From Legionella sp. PATHC035 (lineage in GTDB: Bacteria; Pseudomonadota; Gammaproteobacteria; Legionellales; Legionellaceae), in contig NZ_JAPHOT010000001.1 in assembly GCF_026191115.1 (NCBI RefSeq), positions 806,001 to 870,000 on the forward strand: a stretch of 64,000 nucleotides of DNA. Reading direction: 5' to 3'. The first letter of the stretch is position 1; every line of letters starts with the position of its first letter. Under the pieces are notes generated by a model. It was not told the DNA's origin, ran no database searches, and saw only the letters and a program-made list of their open reading frames with translations. This document shows, piece by piece, positions 9,065-17,600 of this stretch. A program made the position numbers and the translations under genes.

Positions 9065-9808
9065 TTATGCAACATAAGTCAGGTTAAACATGACCCCATT
9101 CGTATAGAAATGATTTAAGCTTAAACCATCCCCCATTGTTTGATCCGGTGCACGCCCCAGGCGACTTTTACCCCAATCAGCAAATTCATAACCTACACCA
9201 ACTTGCCAATTCTGATTCAATGCTTTTTGTACTCCCGCCCCCACTGTATAAGTCAATGCGGTTTGGGTATGGGATGTAAAATCGGGATTTTCTATAGCTT
9301 CAAAAATTTTGGGCTCATTGTTAAATGCATGAGCGTCATTAAAACCCACACCAATACTGCCACCCACCCAAGGCATCACGATAAATCCCATATCTGCCAA
9401 TAACTTTCCTTTTAATGCAATATGAGAATGCTGGATTTTATAACTGTAGGTGTAGTTATCAAATTCTGGATCGGCATCATCCCAAATATCCCCTGAAAGA
9501 CGAGCATTGGTAGTTGCAGCAACTGCGAAGCCTAATTGCCCCCAAAGCGTCGGAGTGATCGTCCGTTGCAAGCCCAAAAACACTTCAAAATCGGCAAGAG
9601 CGTTGTTGGTATCGTCAGCATCATAAGTTTTTTCAATATCAGGGGCCAAAAAAAAGGTTTGGGTCTCACCACCAGTAGGCCATACTGGACCAATACTTAA
9701 TGCAGCAACGTAATTAAAACGCGAAATAGGTTCACCCATAGTTCCCGCTACGCCGCTACTACTTAAAAGGCAGGCAAATAATCCTAATAAATAAGACTGT
9801 TTTGTCAT
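9065..9808 (-). CDS. Outer-membrane beta-barrel protein
   Basis: 247 residues with signal peptide (MTKQSYLLGLFACLLSSSGVAG, cleavage near residue 22). The mature chain alternates amphipathic strands rich in aromatic residues and Gly: RFNYVAALSIGPVW, LWGQLGFAVAATTNARL, YSYKIQHSHIALKGKLLADMGFIVMPWVGGSIGVGF and NWQVGVGYEFADW. This is the look of an eight-strand OmpA/OmpW-like barrel. The chain ends in FNLTYVA rather than the usual terminal Phe. Legionella species carry families of such barrels. The gene lies 49 bases downstream of the beta-helix protein gene on the same strand, so the two may be co-transcribed. No ligand or function can be assigned. Confidence 0.7.
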   Translation of the reverse strand: MTKQSYLLGLFACLLSSSGVAGTMGEPISRFNYVAALSIGPVWPTGGETQTFFLAPDIEKTYDADDTNNALADFEVFLGLQRTITPTLWGQLGFAVAATTNARLSGDIWDDADPEFDNYTYSYKIQHSHIALKGKLLADMGFIVMPWVGGSIGVGFNDAHAFNNEPKIFEAIENPDFTSHTQTALTYTVGAGVQKALNQNWQVGVGYEFADWGKSRLGRAPDQTMGDGLSLNHFYTNGVMFNLTYVA

Positions 9809-9857
9809 CTCAACTCCTTGTATGCTTAAAATGATTGATTGAATGCATAGTACTTTT

Positions 9858-12101
9858 TTATTTTTTTATGGGAACTAAACAGGTATCAACAGTTACGCCC
9901 CCTGGTATATTTGCTGGATTGTACAGTGCAAGGTTATCCCCTATATCTGCATTGTTGTCAAAAAATTCATTCAAAACAACACAAGAATGGGCGAGGTTCA
10001 CAGGGAGGGGAGTTCCTACACTACCTCCAACTAATATTGCCCCTCCTCGGTTATCTTCTTCCATTGGCTTTTTCAAGGCAGTATTTCCGGTAAAAAGATT
10101 ATCAAAAATTTGAGTATTCCCAGAAAACTCCACTGCAATCGCCCCACCTCCAGGTGCCATAGCGGTTACCGTAGAACTTCCGGCACTAAAAATATTGGCA
10201 ACTAAGTTAAAGAAAAATAAAGGTGAAACGGCCCCTGTAGGAACTCCTATAATGGCATTATTGAGAAATTTGTTATTTGAAATTTGCGCTTGTGTCTGTA
10301 TTGAAGAATTAAATATGGCATTCCCATAATTTGAGGCAAAGATTCCCCCTCCTTCCAACTGTGCCTTGTTATCGAGAAATGTCGATCCGGTTACTGCTGT
10401 TGCAATCGAATCCAAGTAAATTGCCCCACCAACACCTCCAGTATTGTTTTTAAATTCAGACTTCATAATCTTAGCATGTGACCCTGGATTAGGAAGGATT
10501 CCAAAAACATTAATAGCACCTCCCCCAAATGCAGCGGCAACATTATTCGTAAACTTGGAATTCTCAACATTTAAAAAATAAGGGGTCCCATCATCAAAAG
10601 GGATGTGAAAAAAAATAGCTCCTCCCCCAAAACCTGTAAGAGTCGTTAAATTTTGCATAAAAGTGGTATCGGAGACTGATAAATTGGTATTGATCACACC
10701 AACTGCACCCCCACTTGCATCTGGGACTGGACCATTTAGCACATTATTTTTGAATTGACTTGCTGAGATAATGACATCACCCGCATCTTTACTACGAATC
10801 GCACCACCATTGCGAAAAGCAATATTTTGTTCGAATTCGCTTGAAGTAATAGTATAAGCAGCGTCAATTAAATTTTCCAAAGCGCCTCCACTACCCCCTG
10901 GAAATAAGGCACTGTTATTAACAAATCTGGATTTTTTGATATAAATTGCAGTATCTGTATCTATTGCTGCAACAGCACCCCCACCTGAAGCCAGTACTAT
11001 AAATTCTCCAGCAAGAATTTCCGATACGGTGGCATTAAGGCCATCACTGCTATTTTGCTCAAAAACCACATGATTGAGTTCAACAGTTGAGCCATAGCGT
11101 GCCAAAAGTCCCCCGCCCGCAGCATGCTCATAGTCTAAACTCTCAAGAACATTATGAGTTCCCAAAACTCCATTATCTGGACCGTTTGCATAGCCGCCTC
11201 TAATAATGAGGCCGTCAAGCGTAACATTTTTAACTCCTACGCCAGGCGGAACATCACTTCCGGCCATAAGCACATGCCACACTCTATCATTGCTACTACC
11301 AGGTACATAAGGTGTAAGACAGGTTGACGTCATATCCCCACATAAAATTGTAGGATGAAGTGTTGCATTTCTTTGTGCACGTTCCGATTCAATCCCGGAA
11401 AATCCCCCATATATTGCGGTATCACTCGGTAAATCAAAGGTTCTTAGCTTAGGGGTATTAACGCCATAAGCACCACCAACTACTCCTTGTGGAGCATATA
11501 CTCGAGAAGGCTTATAAACTCCTGTCGCCAACCAAATTTCGACAGCACCTGGGTCTGCGTCAGCAGCTTCGAGTGCGGACTCTATATTATTAAATGCATT
11601 GGCCCAGTTACTTCCATTCCCATTAGTTGCTTTATTGCCGTTAACATACAATACCGTTGCACTTCCCTTAATAATATTCAAAATCTCTGGAGCATTGGGT
11701 TGATAACATTGTAAGCGATTGCCTTGATTACATACGACTGGACCTCCAGATATGCTGCCTGATAAGTCACTGCCATTCACTTGCAACGTCAAGGTACATG
11801 ATTGTTTAGAGCGTAATGTAAAAGGATTATTGCAATTTCCTGAACCTGAGGTGATCTGATTGATACCGACAATAGAATTCATGATCAGGGTATGTGCTTT
11901 TTTTGATTGGTTGGTAATGGTGTATTTCACTAAAGCAGTACCTGTTGGACTCACAGTCAACTTAGGGGGAAAATTTACATCCGATGTAAACGTCCATAAA
12001 GGGCTAACAATCGATGCTGAATTGACAGAATCAGTACCGGCAATGGCGCTACAATTTAAAATATTTAACAATAAAATGAAATAAAGAGGATATCTTTTCA
12101 A
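9858..12101 (-). CDS. Secreted right-handed beta-helix protein (Pmp-like)
   Basis: 747 residues with signal peptide (MKRYPLYFILLLNILNCSAIAG). Residues about 35-115 form an Ig-like domain (GTALVKYTITNQSKKAHTL, then a Cys-containing end LRSKQSCTLTLQV). About 150-225 resembles the entry strand region of adhesin-type beta-helices (VLYVNGNKATNGNGSNWANAFNNIESALEAAD). From about 300 to 720 there are many repeats of the type SxFxNNxAxxxGGAI, as in polymorphic outer-membrane proteins and pectate-lyase-like helices. There is no C-terminal autotransporter barrel, so export beyond the periplasm needs another route or the protein stays there. A surface adhesin or carbohydrate-binding role is plausible but not shown. 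It is the first gene of a probable two-gene unit with the barrel gene. Confidence 0.75.
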   Translation of the reverse strand: MKRYPLYFILLLNILNCSAIAGTDSVNSASIVSPLWTFTSDVNFPPKLTVSPTGTALVKYTITNQSKKAHTLIMNSIVGINQITSGSGNCNNPFTLRSKQSCTLTLQVNGSDLSGSISGGPVVCNQGNRLQCYQPNAPEILNIIKGSATVLYVNGNKATNGNGSNWANAFNNIESALEAADADPGAVEIWLATGVYKPSRVYAPQGVVGGAYGVNTPKLRTFDLPSDTAIYGGFSGIESERAQRNATLHPTILCGDMTSTCLTPYVPGSSNDRVWHVLMAGSDVPPGVGVKNVTLDGLIIRGGYANGPDNGVLGTHNVLESLDYEHAAGGGLLARYGSTVELNHVVFEQNSSDGLNATVSEILAGEFIVLASGGGAVAAIDTDTAIYIKKSRFVNNSALFPGGSGGALENLIDAAYTITSSEFEQNIAFRNGGAIRSKDAGDVIISASQFKNNVLNGPVPDASGGAVGVINTNLSVSDTTFMQNLTTLTGFGGGAIFFHIPFDDGTPYFLNVENSKFTNNVAAAFGGGAINVFGILPNPGSHAKIMKSEFKNNTGGVGGAIYLDSIATAVTGSTFLDNKAQLEGGGIFASNYGNAIFNSSIQTQAQISNNKFLNNAIIGVPTGAVSPLFFFNLVANIFSAGSSTVTAMAPGGGAIAVEFSGNTQIFDNLFTGNTALKKPMEEDNRGGAILVGGSVGTPLPVNLAHSCVVLNEFFDNNADIGDNLALYNPANIPGGVTVDTCLVPIKK

Positions 12102-12285
12102 TTAATGCTCCTTGCACCAAAAAGTTATCAATTGTAAAAAAGAGTGGTTGCATTAAAGAATGGTCGGTGGTTGTTGTAACACCCATGCTCGTAAGACAGC
12201 TTGCAGCATCTAAGCATAAAATTTTATAAATATCAATAAACTAACTTGGATATGTTTTTATGAAATTCATAGCAAAAAGTTGCTA

Positions 12286-12762
12286 TTATTTTAAATTAAG
12301 ATGGAAATCTTCAGCCACATCACGAGGAGAAAAACCCTCTCTATATTTAAAATGTTCACAAATGTGGATCACAATAATATATGTTCCTTGTTTGGTTTTT
12401 TCTAAAATCCAGGTATGCGTTAAATCCGCGATGAGTTGTTGACTGTAAGCTGCCGGAGATTGCCAAATTCGTGCATACCAAACTCCTTTAGTACTCAAAG
12501 TAATTTCATCGTCTTGAGCTTCGCTTTGAATAAGCTCACATTCAAATTTTTGATCGAAATAGATGAGTTTGCCAATCTGGTGATCAGCAAAACCGGCAAT
12601 CCCCTTAAAAACGATATCACTGCCACGCAAAGTAATAATTAAATTTTCTGGATCAACGAACGGTAAAAAATCGGAGATTGGCGCCCTTGAAGCATTTAAA
12701 TGATTAAATTGTTCAACAACTTTAAACGCCTCTTTTTCATCATGTTTTGCTTTATTCATCAA
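12286..12762 (-). CDS. NTF2/SnoaL-like small protein
   Basis: 158 residues, no signal peptide. The pattern fits the cone-shaped NTF2-like fold: an N-terminal helix (EAFKVVEQFNHLNASRAPISDFLPFVD), then strands LIITLRGSDIVFKGIAGFADH, KFECELIQSEAQDDEITLSTKGVWYARIW, HTWILEKTKQGTYIIVIHICEHFKY, and a polar end. Members serve as small-molecule isomerases or dehydratases or as binding proteins, and no catalytic residue set can be named here. It lies alone upstream of the beta-helix gene on the same strand, with 184 bases between them. Confidence in the gene is good and in the function low. Confidence 0.6.
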   Translation of the reverse strand: MMNKAKHDEKEAFKVVEQFNHLNASRAPISDFLPFVDPENLIITLRGSDIVFKGIAGFADHQIGKLIYFDQKFECELIQSEAQDDEITLSTKGVWYARIWQSPAAYSQQLIADLTHTWILEKTKQGTYIIVIHICEHFKYREGFSPRDVAEDFHLNLK

Positions 12763-12880
12763 TTCATCACCTTTTTTGGTTTTATTGTAGAACAGTCATA
12801 TAAAAAATCCATCATCTAATGAACATGAACGGCAGTAAAAACTTTCCTAGAACAAAGAATCAAATTGAGAAACTATAAAA

Positions 12881-13205
12881 GGTGGGGTTGGATTTTGCCA
12901 CCCTCACGGTTCCTGACCCGGTTGCTTATGGCGATGCAACCTATCTTACTTCATATTTCTACTTAAGCTGCAAAGCCATATTTGGGAGAGATAGGTATGC
13001 TCCCATATGACGATCAAAGGCTCCTATCACATTTATCAGCATCAAGTTACTACGAATAGGATTGCTCAAGAGCTAACTCATAAGGGCTTTTGGAGCCTGC
13101 AACGGGATGACAGTCATTTCGACAATGGTAATTTATTTACAAAGCCCAGCGAGTGTATCTTGGGCTATCTTTTTTGAGGACAGTTAAACCTGTCCTCATT
13201 TTTTT
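12881..13205 (+). ncRNA. Structured intergenic region, candidate small RNA
   Basis: The 458-base gap between two minus-strand genes contains no reading frame of note but several ordered hairpins on the plus strand: GGTGG/CCACC (12881-12902), GGTTGC/GCAACC (12920-12941), GGGAG/CTCCC (12984-13004), a long-range pair AGGCTCC/GGAGCCT (13018-13024 with 13092-13098), and AGCCCA/TGGGCT (13143-13166). The last feature is a proper plus-strand terminator. TATAAA sits at 12874 just before the first hairpin as a possible -10 box, but no good -35 is visible. The nearest plus-strand gene starts 1.1 kb further on, so a leader of that gene is unlikely. I do not recognise it as 6S, tmRNA, SRP RNA, RNase P or a known riboswitch. 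Confidence 0.35.
13176..13205 (+). terminator. Rho-independent terminator
   Basis: A perfect 8-base stem GAGGACAG/CTGTCCTC with a six-base loop is followed by seven T on the plus strand. No plus-strand protein gene precedes it, which implies a non-coding plus-strand transcript. On the minus strand the stem is followed by A, so it is not the carrier gene's terminator in that sense. Confidence 0.8.
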
Positions 13206-13220
13206 ATCATGAATTACGTA

Positions 13221-14042
13221 TTACATCTTATGTGCGATATCTAAAATCATATAAGCACCCGCTGTCGACAATGACTTGTGAACCAGTCGACAATTGAATC
13301 CTTTAAAAAAGGCGCTGATACCATGATTCTTATAGATTTGTGATGCGACCTCCCCTATGGTTTGTTTGGTTTGATTCGTACAAGCCTGTTGGTTGCTCTT
13401 AATCACATCAAGGGGTGTCGTTGCAAAAGTTACCGGTGCTGAGGCAGCGGTTGCCCAAAAAATCGTTGACAGGAACGTTTGTTTTTCACGCCTGGTTTTA
13501 ATTGCATTGTACGTCATGAATAAATAAAACCAGCTTGGGAAGGCTTTTCCTTGGGTAGCGCCACCTCCGACAAAAAAACCGGATAATCCTCTTTGTTGAT
13601 AAATACTCTTCATTGCTTGAATTGGAGTTACTGGTTTATTCTGGCTCGCGATCGTTTTCATTTGTACTGTTTTAATATTCTCAAGCGGACTCACAACCAG
13701 AGTATCAAAAGTACTCGCAATGGAGGCTTTAACTAGACTTCCAACCACCATAGGAAATTGCAATTTATCAACTTCCTTTGGCATATGACTAATCAGGAGA
13801 GGTCGATAGATTACTTTTCCCTGTTGACGAACAACACAAGATAAAAAACCTGTGGAAAAATGATTTAAATTTGCTCCTAAAAATTGTTTCGTGACTGAAT
13901 AAGGACTTTGAGAAAGATTGGTTTGAATTGCAACTTTTAATCGTTCCGCTGGATGCCCTATTAACGTCGTAAATCCTGTATAACTCATACTGAAAGCATA
14001 AGCATCCCAAAGCGTCTTTTTTTCTTTTTTTTCTTGCCCCAT
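13221..14042 (-). CDS. Mitochondrial carrier family protein (LncP-type)
   Basis: About 273 residues from the ATG at 14042. That ATG has a strong ribosome site (GGAAGGG eight bases upstream) and is preferred over a TTG seven codons earlier. Three tandem carrier modules are visible, each opening with the family signature Px[DE]xx[KR]: HPAERLKVAIQT, SPLENIKTVQMKT and TPLDVIKSNQQA. Each has a paired second helix ending in a GFF/GFN element such as RGLSGFFVGGG and GISAFFKGFNCR. This fold belongs to eukaryotic organelle solute exchangers. In Legionella the known member, LncP, is a Dot/Icm effector that inserts in mitochondria and exports ATP. This gene is probably that or a close relative. The substrate here cannot be read from sequence. 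Confidence 0.85.
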   Translation of the reverse strand: MGQEKKEKKTLWDAYAFSMSYTGFTTLIGHPAERLKVAIQTNLSQSPYSVTKQFLGANLNHFSTGFLSCVVRQQGKVIYRPLLISHMPKEVDKLQFPMVVGSLVKASIASTFDTLVVSPLENIKTVQMKTIASQNKPVTPIQAMKSIYQQRGLSGFFVGGGATQGKAFPSWFYLFMTYNAIKTRREKQTFLSTIFWATAASAPVTFATTPLDVIKSNQQACTNQTKQTIGEVASQIYKNHGISAFFKGFNCRLVHKSLSTAGAYMILDIAHKM

Positions 14043-14343
14043 AAAACACCCTTCCACCAACAAAAAGGCGCAAATAATAACACATAGATCATTTTAGAGG
14101 CATATAATTTTTCGCTTCCCCAATTTAACAGGTCAATAGAAACTATTTTATTCCCTTTAATTCACTCTTTGAAAAATATAAATGTGGTAAATTCGGATGA
14201 CATTATTTAGTATTGTTTCCCTGTTGAAAATTAAATTTATAAGAAACAACCTTTGTAAAAAAATACGTTTCATAAATAAGAATATTTTCAATGTGATTTC
14301 TTATTTTGAGTTTATTACTACTAAAAAAGGACATTAGAGTAAA
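14043..14343. other. AT-rich divergent intergenic region
   Basis: This 301-base gap lies between the start of the carrier gene and the start of the glycosidase gene, so it should carry promoters for both. It is very AT-rich. I see no convincing -35/-10 pair, hairpin or small gene in it. Confidence 0.5.
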
Positions 14344-16602
14344 ATGAATCAATTCATAATGGCAAATACTTTATTTTTGATGTTGAATCAGGCCATTGCA
14401 GGTAATCCTATTCTTCATTCTTTAGATAAACCGTTCCCAACACAAATTTCCACTCTGGGTGGCAGTGTGACGGCTACGTATACTTTTACGAATAATCTTC
14501 CCTTTGCATTTAAAAAACCATTTCAGGTGACACCAATGCTTTGCGCCTCTGCAACACAAGAATGCACTGCTCGTGAAGCCGAATTTAAATACCAGGATCA
14601 ATGCACTGGTAAAAAATTACAGCCTAAAGAAAGCTGTACCTACAGCATTACTTTAACGCCCAATAGCATTGGCCGGAAAACCGTAATGGTAGCATACAGT
14701 GGGTATGACAATAATGTGGTGCACGTTCAACCTGCTTTAACAACCCTTGCTACAAACGGTCCTGCCGGTCTTCTGGGCACCTCCAACTATCCCTCAGCAC
14801 AACCTTTGCCAAGCCAAGGATTTGCAAATACAAACTATACAGTAACCTTTACGTTTACCAATTATGATGCATCTACAGTCAGTTTTACTCAGAACATCAC
14901 TCAAAATAACAATCCAAACCACCCCAATTTCTTAATAACGAGCAACAGTTGCATTCCCTCAGGCACAACTGGAACTTTGGCAAGTGGCGGGCAATGCAGT
15001 ATTACGGGTATTTTCAATGCACCAACTAATGGCTCATTTACCCTAGCAGCTCAATTAATTGGTAACCTTAGTTCCAATACACTCAGTACATCAACCAACA
15101 TCCAATCCGTTTCATTTAATCAACTCATCGGTGTTGATTATAATCCTAACCACTACACCAATAACTATCCCTTTAATTTTCATGATGTTTTTTATACTGG
15201 GACGCTCAATAACCCTGCAGCAACTAATGTGTATGCAGAGCTACAACAATTGCAAAATGCAGGATTTACCACCGTGCGCTCCTATCAAACAGAGCCTTAT
15301 AGTTGGATAGATATTATTAATCAAGCCAATGCTTTAGGGATGAAAGTCATTTATGAGGCAGTGATCCCGCAACTCCCTAGCGACACCAATTACCCAGGAT
15401 GTCCATTAGGCGCTCAAAATTATATTCCCTGTGCACAAGCCACATTAAATGCGGTTATTCAAGCAGTTACTCCTGCCGTGTTCAACAACACAGTTATTCT
15501 TGTTTTTGCTGGCCATGAAAATTATTGTAATGCGGGCAATACCGTTCCACCATGCACGGGGACTTCCAATGTGACTTATTTGACCACCGCGGTGTCGACT
15601 TTGCAAACGACACTGGCCGCACAAGGAGTGACAACTCCGGTAGGTTCCGCAGTTCTCAGTGGAAGTTTAGTTACCCCGAGCCCGGCAATTTCAGCGGATA
15701 TGCAAACACTGATTAACTCTTATTCGCCAAATGCGCCTTTGGCCTTCGACCCATATCCCTTTCAATTCGGGGTATCCCCAGCAACCGCTGCGGTATGGAC
15801 GCCACCTTTAAGTTCAACAGTCCAACCCACTAATTCACTCGCGTGGGATTACATCCAGGTCGTCGGTTCAACAACACCTCCAGCTTTACCGGCAGCTAAT
15901 CCTCAACCATTTTACACTGCTGGTCGAGTCTTATTGTCAGCAGAGACAGGATGGGCAACAGCAGGAACTACCACGGGATATGCATGTAATTCCCCAGGCC
16001 CATGTGCTCCGTCCGTGGCTAATGCGTCTGCCTATTTCCAAACGCTTTATCAACTCGGTACCAGTAATTTTCTACAAACATCCGGATATAATATAGGTGT
16101 TCTTGCATTTGAGGCCTATGATGAACCAGCAAAAGCAGGTCCTACAGCAGAGCAAAATTATGGTCTTTTTGACTCAAGTTGTAATCAAAAAGGTCCAGGA
16201 CTGGTTCCCAACAATACGATAGTGTCTGCTACGGGATGTCAGGGATTTACTAACGGTACTCTACTCTCCATTTTTGGGACTACCCCTCCGACTCAAGCCT
16301 CATTTACGGTGCAAATTACCTATCCATCAGGACAACATCCAACAATAAAGGCGACGATACCGGCTAATTCTGGCCTATCGCCCAATATCAGTTCGGTAAC
16401 TCCATGGCCGCAATTCCTGGTTTATCAAGGGGCTCAAATTACAGTTTCTTCAGCGACAAGTGGACAATCATGTACCACTACAGCCACCGCCGTTACTGCA
16501 TCCCCATCTTCAATTACTTTTGGGCCAGTGACCTGTCAAAATCCTCCTCCCAGCAGCATGGGGTGTTTTGGCTTAGGTTGCCAACTATCGAATCCTTTTT
16601 AA
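14344..16602 (+). CDS. Secreted GH17-like glycosidase with N-terminal Ig-like domains
   Basis: 752 residues. The signal peptide is short (MNQFIMANTLFLMLNQAIAG). Residues about 25-130 and 135-255 are two Ig-like domains (GGSVTATYTFTNN and NTNYTVTFTFTNYD, each ending in a Cys-bearing strand). From about 260 the chain reads as a TIM barrel of the GH17 beta-1,3-glucanase type: IGVDYNP at the first strand, TTVRSYQTEP, then LVFAGHENYC with the probable acid/base Glu392, DPYPFQFG, and LLSAETGWATAG with the probable nucleophile Glu534. A final beta domain ends in GLGCQLSNPF. GH17 enzymes cut beta-1,3-glucans of fungi, algae and plants. Secretion by the Sec pathway and then type II is plausible. It is transcribed alone. 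Confidence 0.75.
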   Translation: MNQFIMANTLFLMLNQAIAGNPILHSLDKPFPTQISTLGGSVTATYTFTNNLPFAFKKPFQVTPMLCASATQECTAREAEFKYQDQCTGKKLQPKESCTYSITLTPNSIGRKTVMVAYSGYDNNVVHVQPALTTLATNGPAGLLGTSNYPSAQPLPSQGFANTNYTVTFTFTNYDASTVSFTQNITQNNNPNHPNFLITSNSCIPSGTTGTLASGGQCSITGIFNAPTNGSFTLAAQLIGNLSSNTLSTSTNIQSVSFNQLIGVDYNPNHYTNNYPFNFHDVFYTGTLNNPAATNVYAELQQLQNAGFTTVRSYQTEPYSWIDIINQANALGMKVIYEAVIPQLPSDTNYPGCPLGAQNYIPCAQATLNAVIQAVTPAVFNNTVILVFAGHENYCNAGNTVPPCTGTSNVTYLTTAVSTLQTTLAAQGVTTPVGSAVLSGSLVTPSPAISADMQTLINSYSPNAPLAFDPYPFQFGVSPATAAVWTPPLSSTVQPTNSLAWDYIQVVGSTTPPALPAANPQPFYTAGRVLLSAETGWATAGTTTGYACNSPGPCAPSVANASAYFQTLYQLGTSNFLQTSGYNIGVLAFEAYDEPAKAGPTAEQNYGLFDSSCNQKGPGLVPNNTIVSATGCQGFTNGTLLSIFGTTPPTQASFTVQITYPSGQHPTIKATIPANSGLSPNISSVTPWPQFLVYQGAQITVSSATSGQSCTTTATAVTASPSSITFGPVTCQNPPPSSMGCFGLGCQLSNPF

Positions 16603-16655
16603 GATAGGGGTTTGAGAATTTAAAACATTTAATTTAGGAAAAACATTTGAAAAGT

Positions 16656-16673
16656 GTCGGGCCAAGGCCCGAC
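16656..16673. repeat. Perfect 18-base palindrome
   Basis: GTCGGGCC-AA-GGCCCGAC forms a perfect 8-base-pair stem 54 bases after the glycosidase stop codon. The loop is only two bases and no T-run follows, so it may be a processing or degradation barrier, a protein site or part of a terminator. The surrounding 295-base gap shows nothing else. Confidence 0.6.
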
Positions 16674-16897
16674 TCACCCTTCATGACAACACCCCACCAA
16701 TAAGCACCAAACTTAATAATTTATTCATTTAATAGGCATATCACTCAAATCGCTTCGTGTGCTCGCCCATTATTTCTTACGCAAACAAGATGATCAAGTA
16801 CAGTACATTGTGATTACAAACTTGACCAAGTAGTGCAAAATGATGTATTATTGTTCCACTTGATTAAATAACAAGCATTTATAAGTGAGATGACAAC

Positions 16898-17488
16898 ATG
16901 CAAATGAAACTTTTTAAACAACAACCTTTTCCTAAAACCAGCCTAGAAGCTTTTGATATATTAAGCTCCACGGATGATTTAGCTGAGATAAAGAGTATTT
17001 TTTTTAATTTTATGCAATTAGTTAATATTAGGAATAGTGTTTTGACTTCTCATGCTCTTCCAAACTCAAAAGTATCCAATAATCAAGCATTTATCATGGA
17101 TTTAGAGACTCGCATCAATAGACTGCAAAGAGCTGTGGCCGAAGATAAACCTTATCCATCTTTATATGGCGACGTTTGTAAAGTAAAAGAAGGTCTGGGA
17201 GTAATTTTAGGATATTATCAATCTGAGATTAAAAAAGGTCAGCCAATTGTAAGAAGGTTCCTGAGAGATGCTCAAAGTAGTTCCAGCCAAATTACAGCTT
17301 TAGCCTCTGAAGTTGCCAGAAATGAGCACCCTAACCTTGATAAAATTGACTCAAGGATGCTAACCAAATACACAATTAACTATTGTGCAACGGATATTAT
17401 GCAAGATGATGTCGCAACGATTGCAGAGATTGTTCAAAAACCTTATTTAGCTGATCATAGCGATGATCCAAAATTTTCCTATGTTTAG
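16898..17488 (+). CDS. Uncharacterised small cytosolic protein
   Basis: 196 residues, no signal peptide or membrane segment, mostly helical in appearance (SLEAFDILSSTDDLAEIKSIFFNFMQLV, FIMDLETRINRLQRAVAEDK). I recognise no family. The ATG follows AAGTGAGATGACAAC, a moderate ribosome site. It stands alone between the glycosidase and the beta-lactamase-like gene, both on the same strand, with over 100 bases on either side. The reading frame has codon use like its neighbours and is long enough to be real. Effector status is possible in this genome type but nothing in the sequence demonstrates it. Confidence 0.55.
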   Translation: MQMKLFKQQPFPKTSLEAFDILSSTDDLAEIKSIFFNFMQLVNIRNSVLTSHALPNSKVSNNQAFIMDLETRINRLQRAVAEDKPYPSLYGDVCKVKEGLGVILGYYQSEIKKGQPIVRRFLRDAQSSSSQITALASEVARNEHPNLDKIDSRMLTKYTINYCATDIMQDDVATIAEIVQKPYLADHSDDPKFSYV

Positions 17489-17600
17489 TACCCGGTAATC
17501 ATTGAGAAGTATCAAAATATTTTTTTGGTGCTTCTTAAACCAAGGAAGGTTTTGTTTCTTTCATTAAGTTTTTCGTAACGCAGCCAGGTACAAATTGAGT

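Noticed and set aside
9835..10113. Plus-strand frame inside the beta-helix gene
   Set aside because: Opposite-strand shadow of a long repeat-containing gene.
12997..13059. 20-codon frame inside the structured region
   Set aside because: Too short and lies in a stretch explained by hairpins; kept only as a remark.
13789..14085. 98-codon minus-strand frame overlapping the carrier start
   Set aside because: Shifted frame of the carrier gene, which has three intact signatures.
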